Below the pieces are notes generated by a model. That model did no database searches. It saw only the letters and a list, made by a program, of their open reading frames with translations, and was not told where the DNA came from. Positions 30,181 to 42,620 of a stretch of 64,000 nucleotides of DNA are shown here, one piece after another (the stretch's first letter is position 1; each line of letters begins with the position of its first letter). Made by a program: the position numbers and the translations under genes. The stretch covers positions 122,001 to 186,000 of the forward strand of contig WPIO01000111.1 of the NCBI GenBank assembly GCA_009760855.2. The letters run 5' to 3'. This stretch comes from Cristatella mucedo (Eukaryota; Bryozoa; Phylactolaemata; Cristatellidae).

Positions 30181-30600
30181 ATTGTTTTCACTTCCCCCTA
30201 TGAGTTGGGGGCAACTGTCCGTTGTGGCAATCGTCCGTCAACCCGGCCAACGGTCCTTCTCCCGTCTAAGGTATCTCTGGCAGCCGCCGGCAATCGTGCG
30301 GCGCTACTTGAAATTGCTTCCAGATATGCTTGGTGGACTAGTGTGGTGGACTGAGCTACTAACGCGCCCTGTCTGTAAGTGTTTGGGATTACTTGCTTGT
30401 ACATATTGATATTAGCTTTATCAGAGCTTAGCTTGCAGGTCGTTGATTCAATGCTCGCCGGCGGTCAGGTTCCACGAGCCAGTCTTGATTTGTGTTGTAG
30501 GACTGGGCCCCTCCTCGTGAAGTTTCCTCTTAGAGCTGGCTGTTTTATGTGCTTACTTGTGCCGAAGTTTTTTTAATGTGCATTAGCAAAAGTGTAGTTG
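30180..30600 (+). other. segment shared by the three zinc-finger units, with splice-donor-like site
   Basis: Resembles 42880-43100 and 57020-57300. The best conserved part is a CTACTAACGCGC..TGTCT block directly followed by GTAAGT (30374-30379 here). I infer a noncoding 5' exon of the zinc-finger units. Confidence 0.4.
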
Positions 30601-31749
30601 TATGTAGGTTCACGTAGGATAGGTTCCACTACATTTTTCATTTAAAACCACATTATAGTTTCGTATACTCGGTACGTCTTGCTCGTGTCGTGCTTCATTC
30701 TTGCCTCAGTTGCTTTGGCATACGTCATCATGACAATGAAAGCGGCCCAATACTGATGGAAGACCGAAAGAAGATAGAGAAGCTGAGCATGGTTGTACAT
30801 CTTGGCCTAGGTTGAGGCAGACCGAACAAACGACCAATCGTTGGCGCCGTCTAGGGGCTAGCCTTCTTCATTACGTTGAAAAACTATGGCAGGAGACGTG
30901 AGCGGCGAAGTCATGCAGTGTGGCAATGCTTTTGGAAGAGCACATGTTTTTCATTTAGTGATCGGATTGTGAGCTGTCGGGCAATTAGCTATCCCGTATA
31001 GGTTTTTGTTCATTTGCTTGTGTATGCATATTTGGCGTGCCAAGAAAGAGATCTAGTTCTCCACTGTGCTGTGCAATGTATTGTCACTAGTATTATTGTT
31101 AGTATCATCATATGGAGGTGCCTTGCAGAGGAATATTGCCATCTCCCAAACGAAAGCAATTTTCCCACAACTACTCTGTGGAGGAGCTAGCAGGCAGCTA
31201 GAATATAGTTAGCCGAAAGGCAAACTGACTAAACCGTAAACTGCTGCCTTCGAGAAGGAATACCGAAGAATGGTAGAAGCGAGACTGAAGCAAGGCAAAC
31301 CATGTAAAGTTGGCCTTACTGAGCAAAAAGCCAGATTAATGTACTATGGCCAGAAAGAGATTTTGTTCTCTTTTGGCATGCTATACAAATGTCATTATTA
31401 TTATCATTATTTTTGCTGTCAACATACCAGCTTGCTCTGCAGATCATTTGGTGTTCTTTTGCATATGGTTTGCCAACTTTCTTGCAGTGGGCACTATGCC
31501 CATTGCAGGATGTACACTCAAATACTAAATTATTTACGTGTCTGAATAGGTACCATCACCAAGCTGCTGCCCCGTCAGTTGATTGACTCATCGTCGAACA
31601 GCACTGAAAACATCCACACGACGTGTTTTAATATCAGAAGTAAGGTTATACGTGCATTGATCTGTACGCACATCAATAGGAAATCGGACCGCCCCTGTTG
31701 TTTATGGCTTCCTGTATTTTCCAGGGCATTGACTCAGTCAGCTTTCGGC

Positions 31750-32520
31750 AAACATCTAGAGTAATGCAGCCACACAACTGCTTAAGCCGACCAAAAACCT
31801 GCTCGGGGAAAGACTAGATCGGTCCTCAGCTCTAAATGAGTGCTCCAACATGTCCCACAGATGCTCAATAGGGTTGATATCGGGAGATTCGCTTGGCCAA
31901 CTAAGAACTCGGACATCTAAATCGGTGAAGAATTGCTTCATTGTCCTTTCTGTGTGCTTGGGATCATCATCCATTTGCCATTGATTTGGTTTCGAGTTCC
32001 TACGCCAGAAGCCGAAAAACAAGATAAGGCAAGCACACTTCTGTGTCCTTACTTGAGTGTAGATTGCAAGCAGTCCGGGTGGTAATATTTGCCTTTCCTT
32101 TCTGCTGACGAAATTGCTCTGCTTGTCATCTTCATGGACCATGAATTTACCCTTTTCGGTCTATAGAATACTGCTCCAGTCGGCAGCTGTAAAGTGGGTT
32201 TGTTTTCCGGCCCACTGCAGACGTCATTTTTGTTGTCGTTCGTTAATTAACAGCTTACCTTTACTAACTCTGCTGTAAATGCCATGCTCTAGAAGCCTCC
32301 GACGAACCGTATCAATAATTACAGCCTTGCAGGCGGCCTTTCTAAGGTCTTGGAGAGCTCAAAGTCGTGCTTTTCTTCGACCCAGTGCGGCCAATTCTAG
32401 CAGACGTTCATCCCTTTTTGTCGTCGAACGTTGCTAAGACCCATTTTGTGATAGGCTACGATTTGGCCTTCGATTTCACTATCTAGCACCTTTGTCTTTC
32501 CCATGGCAGATAAGCACCAT
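31750..32520 (-). mobile_element. Tc1/mariner transposon remnant
   Basis: Reverse-strand coding pieces of a Tc1 transposase. MGKTKVLDSEIEGQIVAYH at 32397-32501 is the N-terminal DNA-binding start. DDDPKHTERTMKQFF followed by VLSWPSESPDINPIEHLWD at 31756-31985 holds the second Asp and the third acidic region. Stops and shifts separate them, so it is inactive. The gap corresponds to the middle of the catalytic domain. Confidence 0.88.
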
Positions 32521-32529
32521 ATGAGCAGC

Positions 32530-33015
32530 TCCACGGGATTGGTGTGGCTAGGAAGTGCAAAATAACTACCCTCCTGCACACAAGTGCATGCATGCTGAAA
32601 AATCGTTGCCTTTATAGATTGCAGGTACGATAATCGAACTGCCAGTCAAAACTCGTTCAGCAGCCTGCGAGCAGCACTCCTTTTTAAAGGTAAGATGCCG
32701 TTCAAAGTCACCGGGGTATTTTTGTTTCGAACAGTTATCGTATACGTCGGTACACGACCATCGACATTGAGTCAATTTTGTTATGTGAACAATCTGGTCT
32801 ATGTAAAAGCCGGCCCACACCGGTAGGGGAACTCTGAAGGTGAATAATTACGAAGTAGACGATATCCAATGCACCTCGTAAATACTTTTGCATGGGATTG
32901 TATACCACGGTAGCCAGCATCAATTTGTATTTTACAGTAGATGTTTTGAGACCATTGACGTAAAAAAAAATGGTACGTGCAAATCACCGACCCTTGGGTA
33001 ATGTAATGTATTTGA
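32530..33015. other. no gene recognised
   Basis: Probable flank of the Tc1 remnant; no clear terminal repeat or protein signal. Confidence 0.35.
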
Positions 33016-33019
33016 TCTT

Positions 33020-33330
33020 CTTCAGTAGATCTGCAAAGACTAAGTGGGTGTTACGAAGGAGAGTTTTTTCTAGCTATCTCAAAGCCTATGCGGCTATCGG
33101 TAGGCATTCGGTAACCAATAAACGAAATCTCACACAACAAAAAGAAAGTGGGAAGCATAGCTGAGTCAGGAGAGCAGTTGAGGTAGTAAGTAGCATGGAA
33201 GTAGCAGCTCAAAACGTCTGGAAAGCATGTGCCACTGTCGGCTGCAGGAAAATAAATGTCGTTGCATAAGAATTGTTCAAGAGAGTTCAACAGCCCTTCA
33301 GAGCAAAAGCTTATTTTGCTGAGAGTCTTT
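33020..33330 (-). mobile_element. LINE B 3' fragment
   Basis: Reverse copy of the LINE B 3' end (peptides HATYYLNCSPDSAMLPTF and FLCNDIYFPAADSGTC). Confidence 0.8.
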
Positions 33331-34021
33331 AAGCAGAGGAATGAATGCCTACCGATGCATATGCTTTGAGCATAAAAGGACTTAAAAGGACAGTGATTTC
33401 TCTTGAGAAGATATGAGATCGACCCATTCGAATTATCATTATCATTCTTTTGGACTAAACAACTTTGAAAATGACTTTAGTGACTATCCAGGTTGTGCTT
33501 TATAAGCTGACCATACAATACGAGCCGACAATTTGACACTACAGGCGAATTCATCTTTACAATCATTTTACTGCCCTGTGACACCTAGCTTTTAATTATG
33601 CCTACTTTGTGGCAATGTAGTTACTTTAGGGCAGTGTAGGATATCGACTAAGGCTTGCCCCAATCGATAGAGGCCGTGGCCGTTCAATGCTGCATCTAGA
33701 GACAGCAGCGGCATACTGTATGTTCACTTCGAATAGTATGTCCACTAAGACTCGGCTAAGATATACTGGCCACTAGTTTAACTACAGCAGCATCAGAAGA
33801 GTTTATGCCCGTATCAGCCCTGCTGGCTGAGAGCATTAAAGAATTGCTTGCCCCATCATCACCGAAGGCTTGTCCAGCGTTTCTCTTCTAGCATGTGCAA
33901 GCAATCTGTCTGCATGCCCAGTTCCAAAGGGACCTGTCGCTAGACAATACCATCAGCTACATAAGCAAGTTAGCCTACCTCTGTCTTTGTACCATCCGTG
34001 CACAAGCTGAAGACTCGATAA

Positions 34022-34545
34022 TCAGTCAAGCAACGGATTGGCTTCAAGGTTTTGTCGCTCACTTTTAGGTCACTTCAGCCTATCTCTCAGATATACTCCC
34101 CCATCACGCCAAGCATCGTACCACCCGCTTTTTGGAATCCAACAGTCTACAAATACCCCGTACAAATCTCAAATCCTTTAAGGACCGTGCATTTAGTTCG
34201 TATGCTCCCAAAGCCTGGAACTCCCTCCCGACCTGCGTCAGAACATCCCCTGACCTGACCACATTTAAAAAGAACTTAAAAACACCTATTTAGGACAGCA
34301 TTTAGTGGGTCCTTGTGATTCGTCCGTGATGTGCTTATGCGTGCTGACACTGCATGCTGCCACTAACCACATTTGCATGCTGACCCTGTGCATGTCACCC
34401 CTAACCATGTTATTCATTTTGTTCGTTTGTCCAGCATGATTTTACTCACCATTCAATTGCGTTTCCCTTTGCAGCAAATGTAAAGCGCCTAAAAAGAGAT
34501 TGAGTTCTCTGAGGGCACTTTATCAAGTGCATTATTATTATTATT
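34022..34545 (+). mobile_element. LINE A 3' fragment
   Basis: From the VKQRI-encoding region through AWNSLPTCVRTSPDLTTF to the hairpin and an (ATT)n tail; broken in frame. Confidence 0.85.
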
Positions 34546-34894
34546 AATCAGAAGATTTCAATTTAGTAAGAGGACTGGCCTGATGACTAGATGGTGAGCG
34601 ATTGTTGATGCTTGAACTCTGTAGGGGAGCAAGGGTGTTAGATAGGGATGCTATTGAAAGTGGCCTGTCAGCCCGACCGAGAATATTTATATCGATTCGA
34701 GGTTTGATAAGAAATCAGAGAAGCTCGAACAAAAGTGGCTGGCATGGTGTGGCAGCTCGGCAGTTGACGACAGACAAGGCAAATTGCTGAGGTTTGCACC
34801 AGTTACAGACGATTAAGGACACGAGCAAGAAATCAGCGAGGTTAGCAAAGGAAGAGTTTGTTTGCTCAGGGACTCAGTTAAGTTTGCAGGATCG

Positions 34895-35035
34895 AGCTGG
34901 TTTGGTCCAGTGGTTAAGGTGCTCGTCTCGATCAAGGTCTGGCTGAGGTCATGGGCTCGAGCCCGGAGGCATATGGGAAGTGCCTGAATAGAGATTAAGT
35001 TCTCTTGGGGCGCTATGTAAATGAATTATTGTAAA
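34895..35035 (+). mobile_element. tRNA-derived SINE, family 2
   Basis: TTGGTCCAGTGGTTAAGGTG head, GGGCTCGAGCCC B box, and tail with GAGATTAAGTTCTCTTGGGG and AAATGAATTATTG. Confidence 0.8.
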
Positions 35036-35285
35036 TCTTGACTAAAGGAAACTGTAGTAATTTATGCCAGATGAACAGAAACAGACGAACTAGTTTGGCT
35101 CTCGAGCTGGCTTCTCAGCAGGCTTTATTCTGGCAAAATTTTCTGCATTTAAAAGCCCATTAGCAACACTGGTGAGTTTCACAGGCTCTGCTGTTTCAGT
35201 GTTGTTTTTCCTTTGTGTGCTTTTGCACTGTGAAAGTGTGTATGTTGTCACTAATTACTCGACCTGTTTTTTCAACACCTAAAAG

Positions 35286-35289
<4 letters not shown>

Positions 35290-35323
<34 letters not shown>
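35290..35323 (+). repeat. (CT)n microsatellite
   Basis: Uninterrupted CT dinucleotide run. Confidence 0.95.
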
Positions 35324-35326
<3 letters not shown>

Positions 35327-35814
35327 ATATACAGCTTGCTGGTTTAGTTTGTCCATACTATCGCCTTGGCAGCTGCTTTTATAAATGCGTAGCCCAACCG
35401 GTGTTTGTTACATGGACGTAATCCTGCCACGTTGGGCTCACGTTGTAATCGTTTTGTGTCGACATGTGGGCATCGTGTCACGTGGTCTGCCGTGTCTGCT
35501 TCCTCCGGCCCCAGTGATTAGTGTGTGAGCGTGGGCACTTTTTCTGGCTGGCAGTCGTGCATGTATGCACTCGCATGAAAGACTCCCTGTTAACAAAAAG
35601 GCTTTGCTAGTATGAGCTCCCTTCATTTTTTGAATCATAAATAGGGCAAACCTGCAAAAGGCCCTTCTTTCGAGACTGACAGTGTTTTTTGTCTGCTGGA
35701 TTTCAGTATCTGGTGAAATACTCAGCATCTCAGTCTGATCTGACTGACAGCTCATGTATTCACACTCAATTGCTGTCTAAGCTTGTCTTTATTGGCATTC
35801 CGACAACCGTATTT

Positions 35815-35965
35815 AGAATATATAATTCATTTGTATAGTGCCGTACGAGAACTTAATCTCTATTCACGTCCTTCACATATGTCTCGGGCTCGAACCTATG
35901 ACCTTATTTATCAGATACATTCACCGTGACCTTGGTCGGGCAAGCACCTTAACCAGTGGGCAAAA
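35815..35965 (-). mobile_element. tRNA-derived SINE, family 2
   Basis: Reverse copy with ATTCATTTGTATAG tail end, GAACTTAATCTCTATTC hairpin and CACCTTAACCAGTGG head. Confidence 0.75.
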
Positions 35966-36223
35966 TGAGCATCAGAACGACTTCGTGATCTTCAGTCTCG
36001 CATACATGTCTCATCTTTCGATTGCATCAGCTTCTTCAGCCTCTGCCACTTAATTATGATCCTTGCTTTTGCATGTCTGTCTAATCATAATGTAGTGATG
36101 GTCATCAATCCTTGGCTGTTGTTTCTCTCACCAAGAACTGTAAAGCACCTATGTGGAGATCTGGTGCCTTTGAGGAGCTATGCCAACGCCCGTTATTATA
36201 ATTACTATTAGTAGTAGGCGGAT

Positions 36224-37405
36224 TTGATTGTGTGGCTCAGCCTGTTCGGCTGCATTGTTGTATTCGAGGCTTGTGCCCATCGAATCGGATGCAGCAGCAG
36301 CTGCAACGGCCGACCACTCCGGTCGACGCCCCTCTGCCGTTGCAGCTGCCTTCTGCGCCACCAGGCTCTAGAGCACAGAGAAGCTACGGGTGTGCAAGCC
36401 CTGAGAGCAGCAGTTCGAGGACGCCTTCGAGCTGCTGCAATGGTCGGCAGCCGCCTGCACGCGTGCGACCAGTGCGGCATGTGCTTCACGCGGCCCAATC
36501 ACCTGAAGAGCCACGCTGGCACGCACGGGGAAGGGGAGAAGGTTCACGCATGCGACCAGTGCAGCAAGAGGTTCAGAACCGCCGCCAACCTGAGGCAGCA
36601 CCGGCACGTGCACACGGGTGAGAGGCGGCACGCTTGCGATCAGTGTGGCAAGAAATTCACACGGTTCAGTCACCTGAAGAGGCACGCTGGCACTCACCTG
36701 GGAAGAGTGAAGAGGCACGCGTGCGACCAGTGCAGCAGGAGGTACAGAACCGCCGCCAACCTGAAAAGGCACCGGTACGTGCACACGAGTGAGAGGCGGC
36801 ACACTTTCGACCAGTGCGGCATGCAATTCATGCAGCTTTTCCACCTGAGGAGCCACGTGCGAGTGCACACGGACGAGCGGCCGTACTCGTGCAGTCTGTG
36901 TGGCGCGCAATTCAAGCACGTGTCCAGCCTGAATAGACACGCCAGCAAGCATGCCGGTGCAGAGAAGACGTACGTCTGCGACACGTGTGGCCAGAGATGC
37001 AGCACCGCCGGCAGCCTGAGGCAGCATGCACTGATGCACTCTGTCGAGCGGCCGCTCGCGAGCGACCTGTGCGGCCGCGTGCTCTTTGCCGATCTCAGCC
37101 ACGTGACTGTCCACTCGCACCAGCACGCGGTCGAGCGGCCGTACGCCTGCGACCTGTGTGGCGCACGGTTTGAGGAGCCATTTGGTCTGAGAAGGCACGA
37201 CATCCAGCACGTGTGCGAGCATTGCGGCAAGCGATTCAAGTACCCTAGCAACCTGAAGCGGCACCGGCGCACGCATGTCGGTGACCAGCTCCACACGGCC
37301 GCGGCTGAGGTCACGGCCTTGCGGCTCACAAGGAGGCGCTGCAGCACGACGATCCGGTCTCTTAATCGCGAGGGCGAAGTCCAGCCTGCCGAACTACATC
37401 TTTAA
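36224..37405 (+). CDS. C2H2 zinc-finger protein 1
   Basis: Open frame of 393 codons. The likely start is ATG 36440, which begins MVGSRLHACDQCG, just before the first finger. Ten C2H2 fingers follow, mostly joined by TGERP-like linkers. Finger 5 has lost its first Cys (FDQC) and finger 8 has Ser (SDLC). The linker before finger 10 is shortened to one residue (QHVCEHC). The last finger ends SNLKRHRRTHVG, as in the two relatives at 47351 and 61738. Such arrays bind DNA; the target is unknown. No effector domain is visible; upstream exons may exist. Confidence 0.82.
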   Translation: MIVWLSLFGCIVVFEACAHRIGCSSSCNGRPLRSTPLCRCSCLLRHQALEHREATGVQALRAAVRGRLRAAAMVGSRLHACDQCGMCFTRPNHLKSHAGTHGEGEKVHACDQCSKRFRTAANLRQHRHVHTGERRHACDQCGKKFTRFSHLKRHAGTHLGRVKRHACDQCSRRYRTAANLKRHRYVHTSERRHTFDQCGMQFMQLFHLRSHVRVHTDERPYSCSLCGAQFKHVSSLNRHASKHAGAEKTYVCDTCGQRCSTAGSLRQHALMHSVERPLASDLCGRVLFADLSHVTVHSHQHAVERPYACDLCGARFEEPFGLRRHDIQHVCEHCGKRFKYPSNLKRHRRTHVGDQLHTAAAEVTALRLTRRRCSTTIRSLNREGEVQPAELHL

Positions 37406-38340
37406 CGAGCGACCGTCCTGCTGATGTGTCTGCTGATGCGGTGGCTGGGCTGCATTCTTTGCTATTTCCTTTACATCTCTGCGAGGCCAGGCTTCTCCCT
37501 GATTGGCTACGATCGCGGTAGTGCAATGTAAGAAATAAATCTCAAGATTACTGTGCACTTGCCGCCCGTGATTCTGATGAAGCCGAAAGGGCACATTTGC
37601 TCGGCCGTCGGCATAGGCCCGACTACTGTCAGCCAACGTGTCAGCGCTGTAGGACTCGTTCCTAAAACGCGATTAGTTGACCTAATGGCTGGGTGGCAGG
37701 CCTGTGCGGCCTTCTGTCAGTAGGGCTCTCATAGAGTTTAAATATCAACCTATCTGGCTGCCAGCCAGCGTGCTTACCTCTGGGATTTAATCTCAAGCGT
37801 TTGGGTCAAATTGGCTTCCGAGGTCCTCTTGTCTAGCTTACAGGTCGCTGCACTAGCTTGTGCCCATTTACAGCTTACCCATCCGACTTGCCAGCTACTC
37901 CTCCTGCACCGCCCCTCTGCAGCTGCCAGCTCCGAGTCTCTCAGTTCTGAACACAAAATAGAAGTCTTTTAGCGATTGCATGTTCACTTCAAATGCACTG
38001 CAAGCTGTGAAACTGCTTTCTGCTTCTGTCAGCAGCTGCAATCACTTTATGATACTAGTCCCAGAGAACTTGCCTCTTTTTTCCGTGTTCTTTACTTTCT
38101 AACCTCGCATGCATTCAGTGTCCGCTACTAGGAGAGGTCCTGCTACCCTGTGGTCCTGCACTCCTCTTGTGCGCTTTAGCACGTTGGCCTTAGCAGGATA
38201 GTTGTTTGCCTTTCCTTGACTGTTTAGACATGATACTGTAAGTGTAAAGACCGCTTGGCTATTGATTCTCTTTGAGCCACTGGTATAGCACCTTGACAGA
38301 GATAAAGCTCTCTTATGATAAAATACAAATGGCTTACAGT
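37406..38340. other. 3' region of zinc-finger unit 1
   Basis: Around 37525-37600 lies the block shared with the other units (GTAGTGCAATGTAAGAAATAAATCTCAAGATTAC), which contains AATAAA. The rest shows nothing recognisable. Confidence 0.5.
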
Positions 38341-39020
38341 TAAGAGCCGTTTGATTGTGTGGCTTGGGTCCTTTGCATTCATTGTTGAAGTGCCCACATG
38401 CCCTGCCATCTTTGCATCTGCCATGCACGTGGCCCTACCTCAGAAACAAGAGTGGCCGTGAGCGTGCTTGTGCTGCAGCTGCAGTTCCATGGCAAGCTGG
38501 CTGCTATCCAGAGCATGTGGCTGATGGAGGAGGCAGGTATTTATGTTCCTGCTGCAGCTACTGCTGCATGCTTTGCTTGTCCCTCGTGCTCAGAGTGCCG
38601 GACTTCACCGGATTAGCTGTGACCAGTAGTGCAAGTATAGAAATAAGTCGTGAGATGACTGCACTTGCAGCTCCGTTCGTCCTCCACACAGGTGAGATGC
38701 CTCTGTGTGCCAGATGTCACCAGCTGGCGCTGCATCGCGCTCCATTTCTGATTCGCTAGGGAGAGACGACACGTGCCAAGCTGCAGGAAGCACAGATGGC
38801 CTAGCAGCTGTTGTTTCTGGTACTTGCTAGCAAGCAGTCTGCTTTCCTGAGCTCTAGTGCTCGACGTGACTGTTCTGCCGCAGCTGCAGCATGCTTGGCT
38901 TTGCCTCTTGCCAGCCGAGCTACGCCAGATTAGCTGTGGCCTGTAGTGTAAGTTTAGAAATTAACCTCGATATTAGTGTGCAGTCGCAGTTGGGGATTCT
39001 GATAAAGCCCAAGTTTGCAA
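38340..39020 (+). pseudogene. zinc-finger unit remnant lacking fingers
   Basis: Begins with a leader like that of zinc-finger 1 (TTGATTGTGTGGCTTGGG). It then goes almost directly into the shared 3' block (GTGACCAGTAGTGCAAGTATAGAAATAAG at about 38620), with a second, more diverged 3' block at about 38930. No finger array remains. Confidence 0.5.
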
Positions 39021-39312
39021 TTCGCTCAGCCCTACATAGTTGTCCGATTATAATCAGCCAGTGTATCAGTACAGTACTCTATGCTCTGCGTGGCACTCCC
39101 AAATGCAGCGTATATGTAATATACTAATATACGTGAACCGACGAGAGGTACAGACTGAATGGGAGAGAGAGTGACAGCAATGTTGTATGAGAGAGCTGAG
39201 CTCATATATATTCTTGTGTCTGATATTGGCAGGGGCAAGCTGAGCCCATGGAACAGACGCAAGCAAATAATGCCAGCACTCTCCGTGTGTATGACTGTGT
39301 GTGCTTGCTTGC

Positions 39313-39315
<3 letters not shown>

Positions 39316-39345
<30 letters not shown>
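39316..39345 (+). repeat. (GT)n microsatellite
   Basis: GT dinucleotide run. Confidence 0.95.
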
Positions 39346-39346
<1 letters not shown>

Positions 39347-39629
39347 CTTAGTCAGGAAATTAAATTCGTAGGCAAAGGCATATACTGTCCTGTGCCGACT
39401 GTGGCGCATCCTTTCCACCTGTCCTCAGCTGCTACTTCTGCGCTTCTCATTACCCTGGCTGCTCTCTTGATGCAGCCATGTTTTCATTTCTTTGTTGAAG
39501 ATGAAGACTGTTGGCTACCGCAAGCATACCGAAAGCCACTTGGCCTTTTGAGTTCGAGGCTGTTCGAGCTGTCATAAGAGCTTGCAGCTACTGCACATCA
39601 GGGTTTTGCCGTGTTGGGGCAGGGGCATT

Positions 39630-40030
39630 TAAGTTTAATCTAGGCTTTCACTTCTATGCGGATGACACTCAGTTGTACCTTGGCTTTTATCCCTCCCTAT
39701 TATGTCTGGAACTCACTCCCGACATGCGTCACAACATCCCCTGACTCAACCACATTTAAAAAGAAATTAAAAACGCACCTATTTATGACAGCATTTAGTG
39801 GGTCACTGTGACTCGTCATTTATGTGCTTATGCGTGCTGACTCTGTTGCGTGCTGCCACTAAGCACACTTGCATGCTGACCTTGTGCATGTCATCCCTAA
39901 CCATGTTATTTATCAAGCATGATATCACTCACCACTCGATCGTGTTTCTTCGCAGCAAATGTAAAGCACCTAGAAAGATATTGCATTCTCCGAGGGTGCT
40001 TTATCAAGTGTATTATTGTTATTATTATAG
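39630..40030 (+). mobile_element. LINE A copy with internal deletion
   Basis: The FYADDTQLYL-encoding RT core is joined directly to the WNSLPTCVTTS-encoding end, then UTR, hairpin and tail. The region between is deleted. Confidence 0.8.
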
Positions 40031-40199
40031 CAATGATATATTTGTGTAGGGCCCCAGAGAACTTCATTTTTTTCATGGCTCGGCACACCTGCTGTAAAGG
40101 AAGCATGATCGAATTGTTAGTGGTAGCATGCTCAATGGCAACAAGGATGGCATGGTTAGAGGTGACATGCACAGAGTCAGCATGGAAATATGGCCGAAA

Positions 40200-40760
40200 T
40201 GTTAGCAATGTCATGCATACCATTGCTAAAACTCGGGCTTGCATAGACAATAATACTACATCTAAATTGGTCCACGAATTCTTTACATCCCGTCTCGACT
40301 TCTGTTATCCACTGCTTGCTCGTCTGCTTCCCAGTTCAACCAGGCTCTAACAGTTGTGGCTAAACTTAACATCTAGGCTTGTTTGTTGCGTGTCGAATTA
40401 GGGACACATCACACTAGTTCTTGATCCACTCGCCTATCAAAACTACTATTCACTTTGATAGGCATCACACCACCTGCTTTTCTGAATCAATTAGTTGAGC
40501 TACACCTCGTAGGAATCTTAAATCCTGTGGACACTGCCTTTAATTCGTATGCCTCCAAAGCTTGGAACTCGCATCCCACTGGCATCAGGACATTCCCGTG
40601 CTGGCACTGTGCTTGCTTTCACTAACTATATATGCATGCTAACATGTGCATGCCAACTCTAACGTGTTATGCTTGTTGTCATTGAGAATGCTACTATTAA
40701 CTATATGATCATGCTTCCTGAGCCGGAAATATAAAGTGCTTATTATTATCATGTCCTATC
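40200..40760 (+). mobile_element. diverged LINE A-like fragment
   Basis: Old copy with recognisable SRLDFCYPLLARL and a weak UTR; many differences from the other copies. Confidence 0.6.
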
Positions 40761-40889
40761 CTTATTTAAGATTAGGGACTGTCGCAAGGTGCCTTGCAAA
40801 AAAATTAACTGGCTTACTGGTTTCGACTCGGCTAGATTTTTGAAATGTCATTTTGGCTAGGCTTCCAAAAAATATCACTAGACCACTAC

Positions 40890-41300
40890 AGCTGGTGATA
40901 AATATGGCTGCAAGGCTGGTTAACTAATCCCAGAGGTTTGACAATGTGTCTCTTTTGACGAAGGAGCGTCGATGGCTTCCGGTTAATCAACAGATACAGT
41001 AAGTTCTTACGCTGACCTAAAAGGCTCGCCACGGCTTGGCTACTTAATACCTGGCTGAACAGCTGCACCAATTACAGCTTACTCGTGTCACCAGGTCCTC
41101 TGTGGACAAAAAATTAACTGTTCGATTCCTCCACTTGCTAACAGACTGTTTGCAACAGAAGATTTAGCTCTCTCTATGTTATAGACTGTGGAACTCACTT
41201 CCACAAATCTTACGAGACATTTGCTTTCCTGTTGCCTACTTTGGAATATCCTTTCCAGCCGCCCTGAGCTGCTACTTCCATGCTACTCACTGTGCAACAC
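40890..41300 (+). mobile_element. diverged LINE B-like fragment
   Basis: Degenerate post-RT region; the segment TGTGGAACTCACTTCCAC and AGCTGCTACTTCCATGCTAC match LINE B. Confidence 0.5.
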
Positions 41301-41449
41301 TACTCATAGATCAGTTGATTTCGCGAGCAGGAAGTTGCGGAAAGTTTCGTGTTTCGGTGCAGCGGAGCTTACAATTGGGCCCACTGCTCCCGCCTTTCCA
41401 GTGCACAAGCCGTAACCTGGTGAGGTTTAGCAAAACCAAGTGCGTAATA

Positions 41450-41800
41450 CGGCTTAGGCAGCCACACCTATGTAATGTATCTCCGTCTGTAACTCCACAA
41501 AGTCATAAAGATTATGTGGGTGCTACGCAGGAGAGTTTTGTATAGCACTCACAGCCTAAGCGGCTTTCGGTACGCATTCGGTAGCCAACAGTCTTCGTCC
41601 CACGTAACAAAGAGAAAATGGGAAGGATAGCAGTCAGGAGAGCAGTTGATGTAGTGAGTAGCGTGGAAGTAGCAGCAGAACCGCTGAAAAGGATGAGCCA
41701 TAGTCTGCAGCAGAAGAGTTTTTGTCGTTGCGTAAGAATTGTGGAAGGAGTTTCACAGTTAAGGACCTGCAGAGCTAAAGCTTCTTTCGCCAACCTACCG
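41450..41800 (-). mobile_element. LINE B 3' fragment
   Basis: Reverse copy including the UTR start GTATCTCCGTCTGTAACTCC and the RYRMRTESRLGCE-type peptide region. Confidence 0.8.
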
Positions 41801-42139
41801 TACAACCTTCGTTTTGCAAACTAAAAAGGCGCGAAACTGACGTACTTAATAGAGCAAAAATTTCTGCAGACGCATCCTATTAATTATTGGTGATATATAC
41901 AGGGTTTTACGATAGTCTGTATACCCGCTTCGAGCTGAGAAATGCGCCAGTAGCCAGCCCCCGACGTAGCCTGGAACACGGTCGAACGGAAGTCGATGTA
42001 CGCGGTTTCATTTCACGAAAAGAGTGGATCTTGACTTTTCAGAGCACTTGAAGATTTCATAACATAAGATAATATAAGTGGTTTATCTTGCAGTATAAAT
42101 TAAGAATTTCTTCGTTTGAGTGATATCAACAAGTTTGGT

Positions 42140-42620
42140 CAGGTATAGGCTCTGGTGCGCACGGTGGCAGCGCGACGGAGATGAACGTTGCCCCCCAAAA
42201 GCGAGTTGGTGGTGGTCGACGACGACGGCGATATTGTATCATACGCAGGCAAAAAGAAGCGTGAGAGCGTACACGTGGACATAGAGGCCGTCATGAAAGC
42301 AGCTCCGGAGCGCCAGTAGAGAAGAGAAGAGAAAGTGAGCGAGAAGAAGGGAGAGCTGGTGGATAGCATGAGAACAGGCCGACGCACAGGCAGAAAGTTC
42401 CTCGCTGCATGCCTGGCGGGTCACGCGACCACAGCTGACCGGTTGCGATTAAATCCAGCTTAGTTAGCCGATACTGTCAAACTGCAGCGCCTAATGAGGC
42501 AGTACTCAGCGCGCCCGTTGGCCGGGCGGTGTGGTGTGAGTACGGCTGGGGTGGAACCAGCTAGGTGAGCGTGTCCACGCCCACCAAGTACGGCCTCGGC
42601 CCTGACCGTACTGCACCCGT
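42140..42620 (+). repeat. dispersed repeat E, copy 1
   Basis: Shares the block AGAAGTTCCTCGCTGCA..GGGTCACGCGACCACAGC and CAGCGCGCCCG..GGCCGGGCGG with 56500-56830. Unclassified; it ends just before the shared segment at 42880. Confidence 0.6.

Noticed and set aside
36208-37347. Long antisense and alternate-frame ORFs over the zinc-finger arrays (also 47205-48508 and 61756-63129)
   Set aside because: They arise from GC-rich periodic finger codons and have no family-like features.
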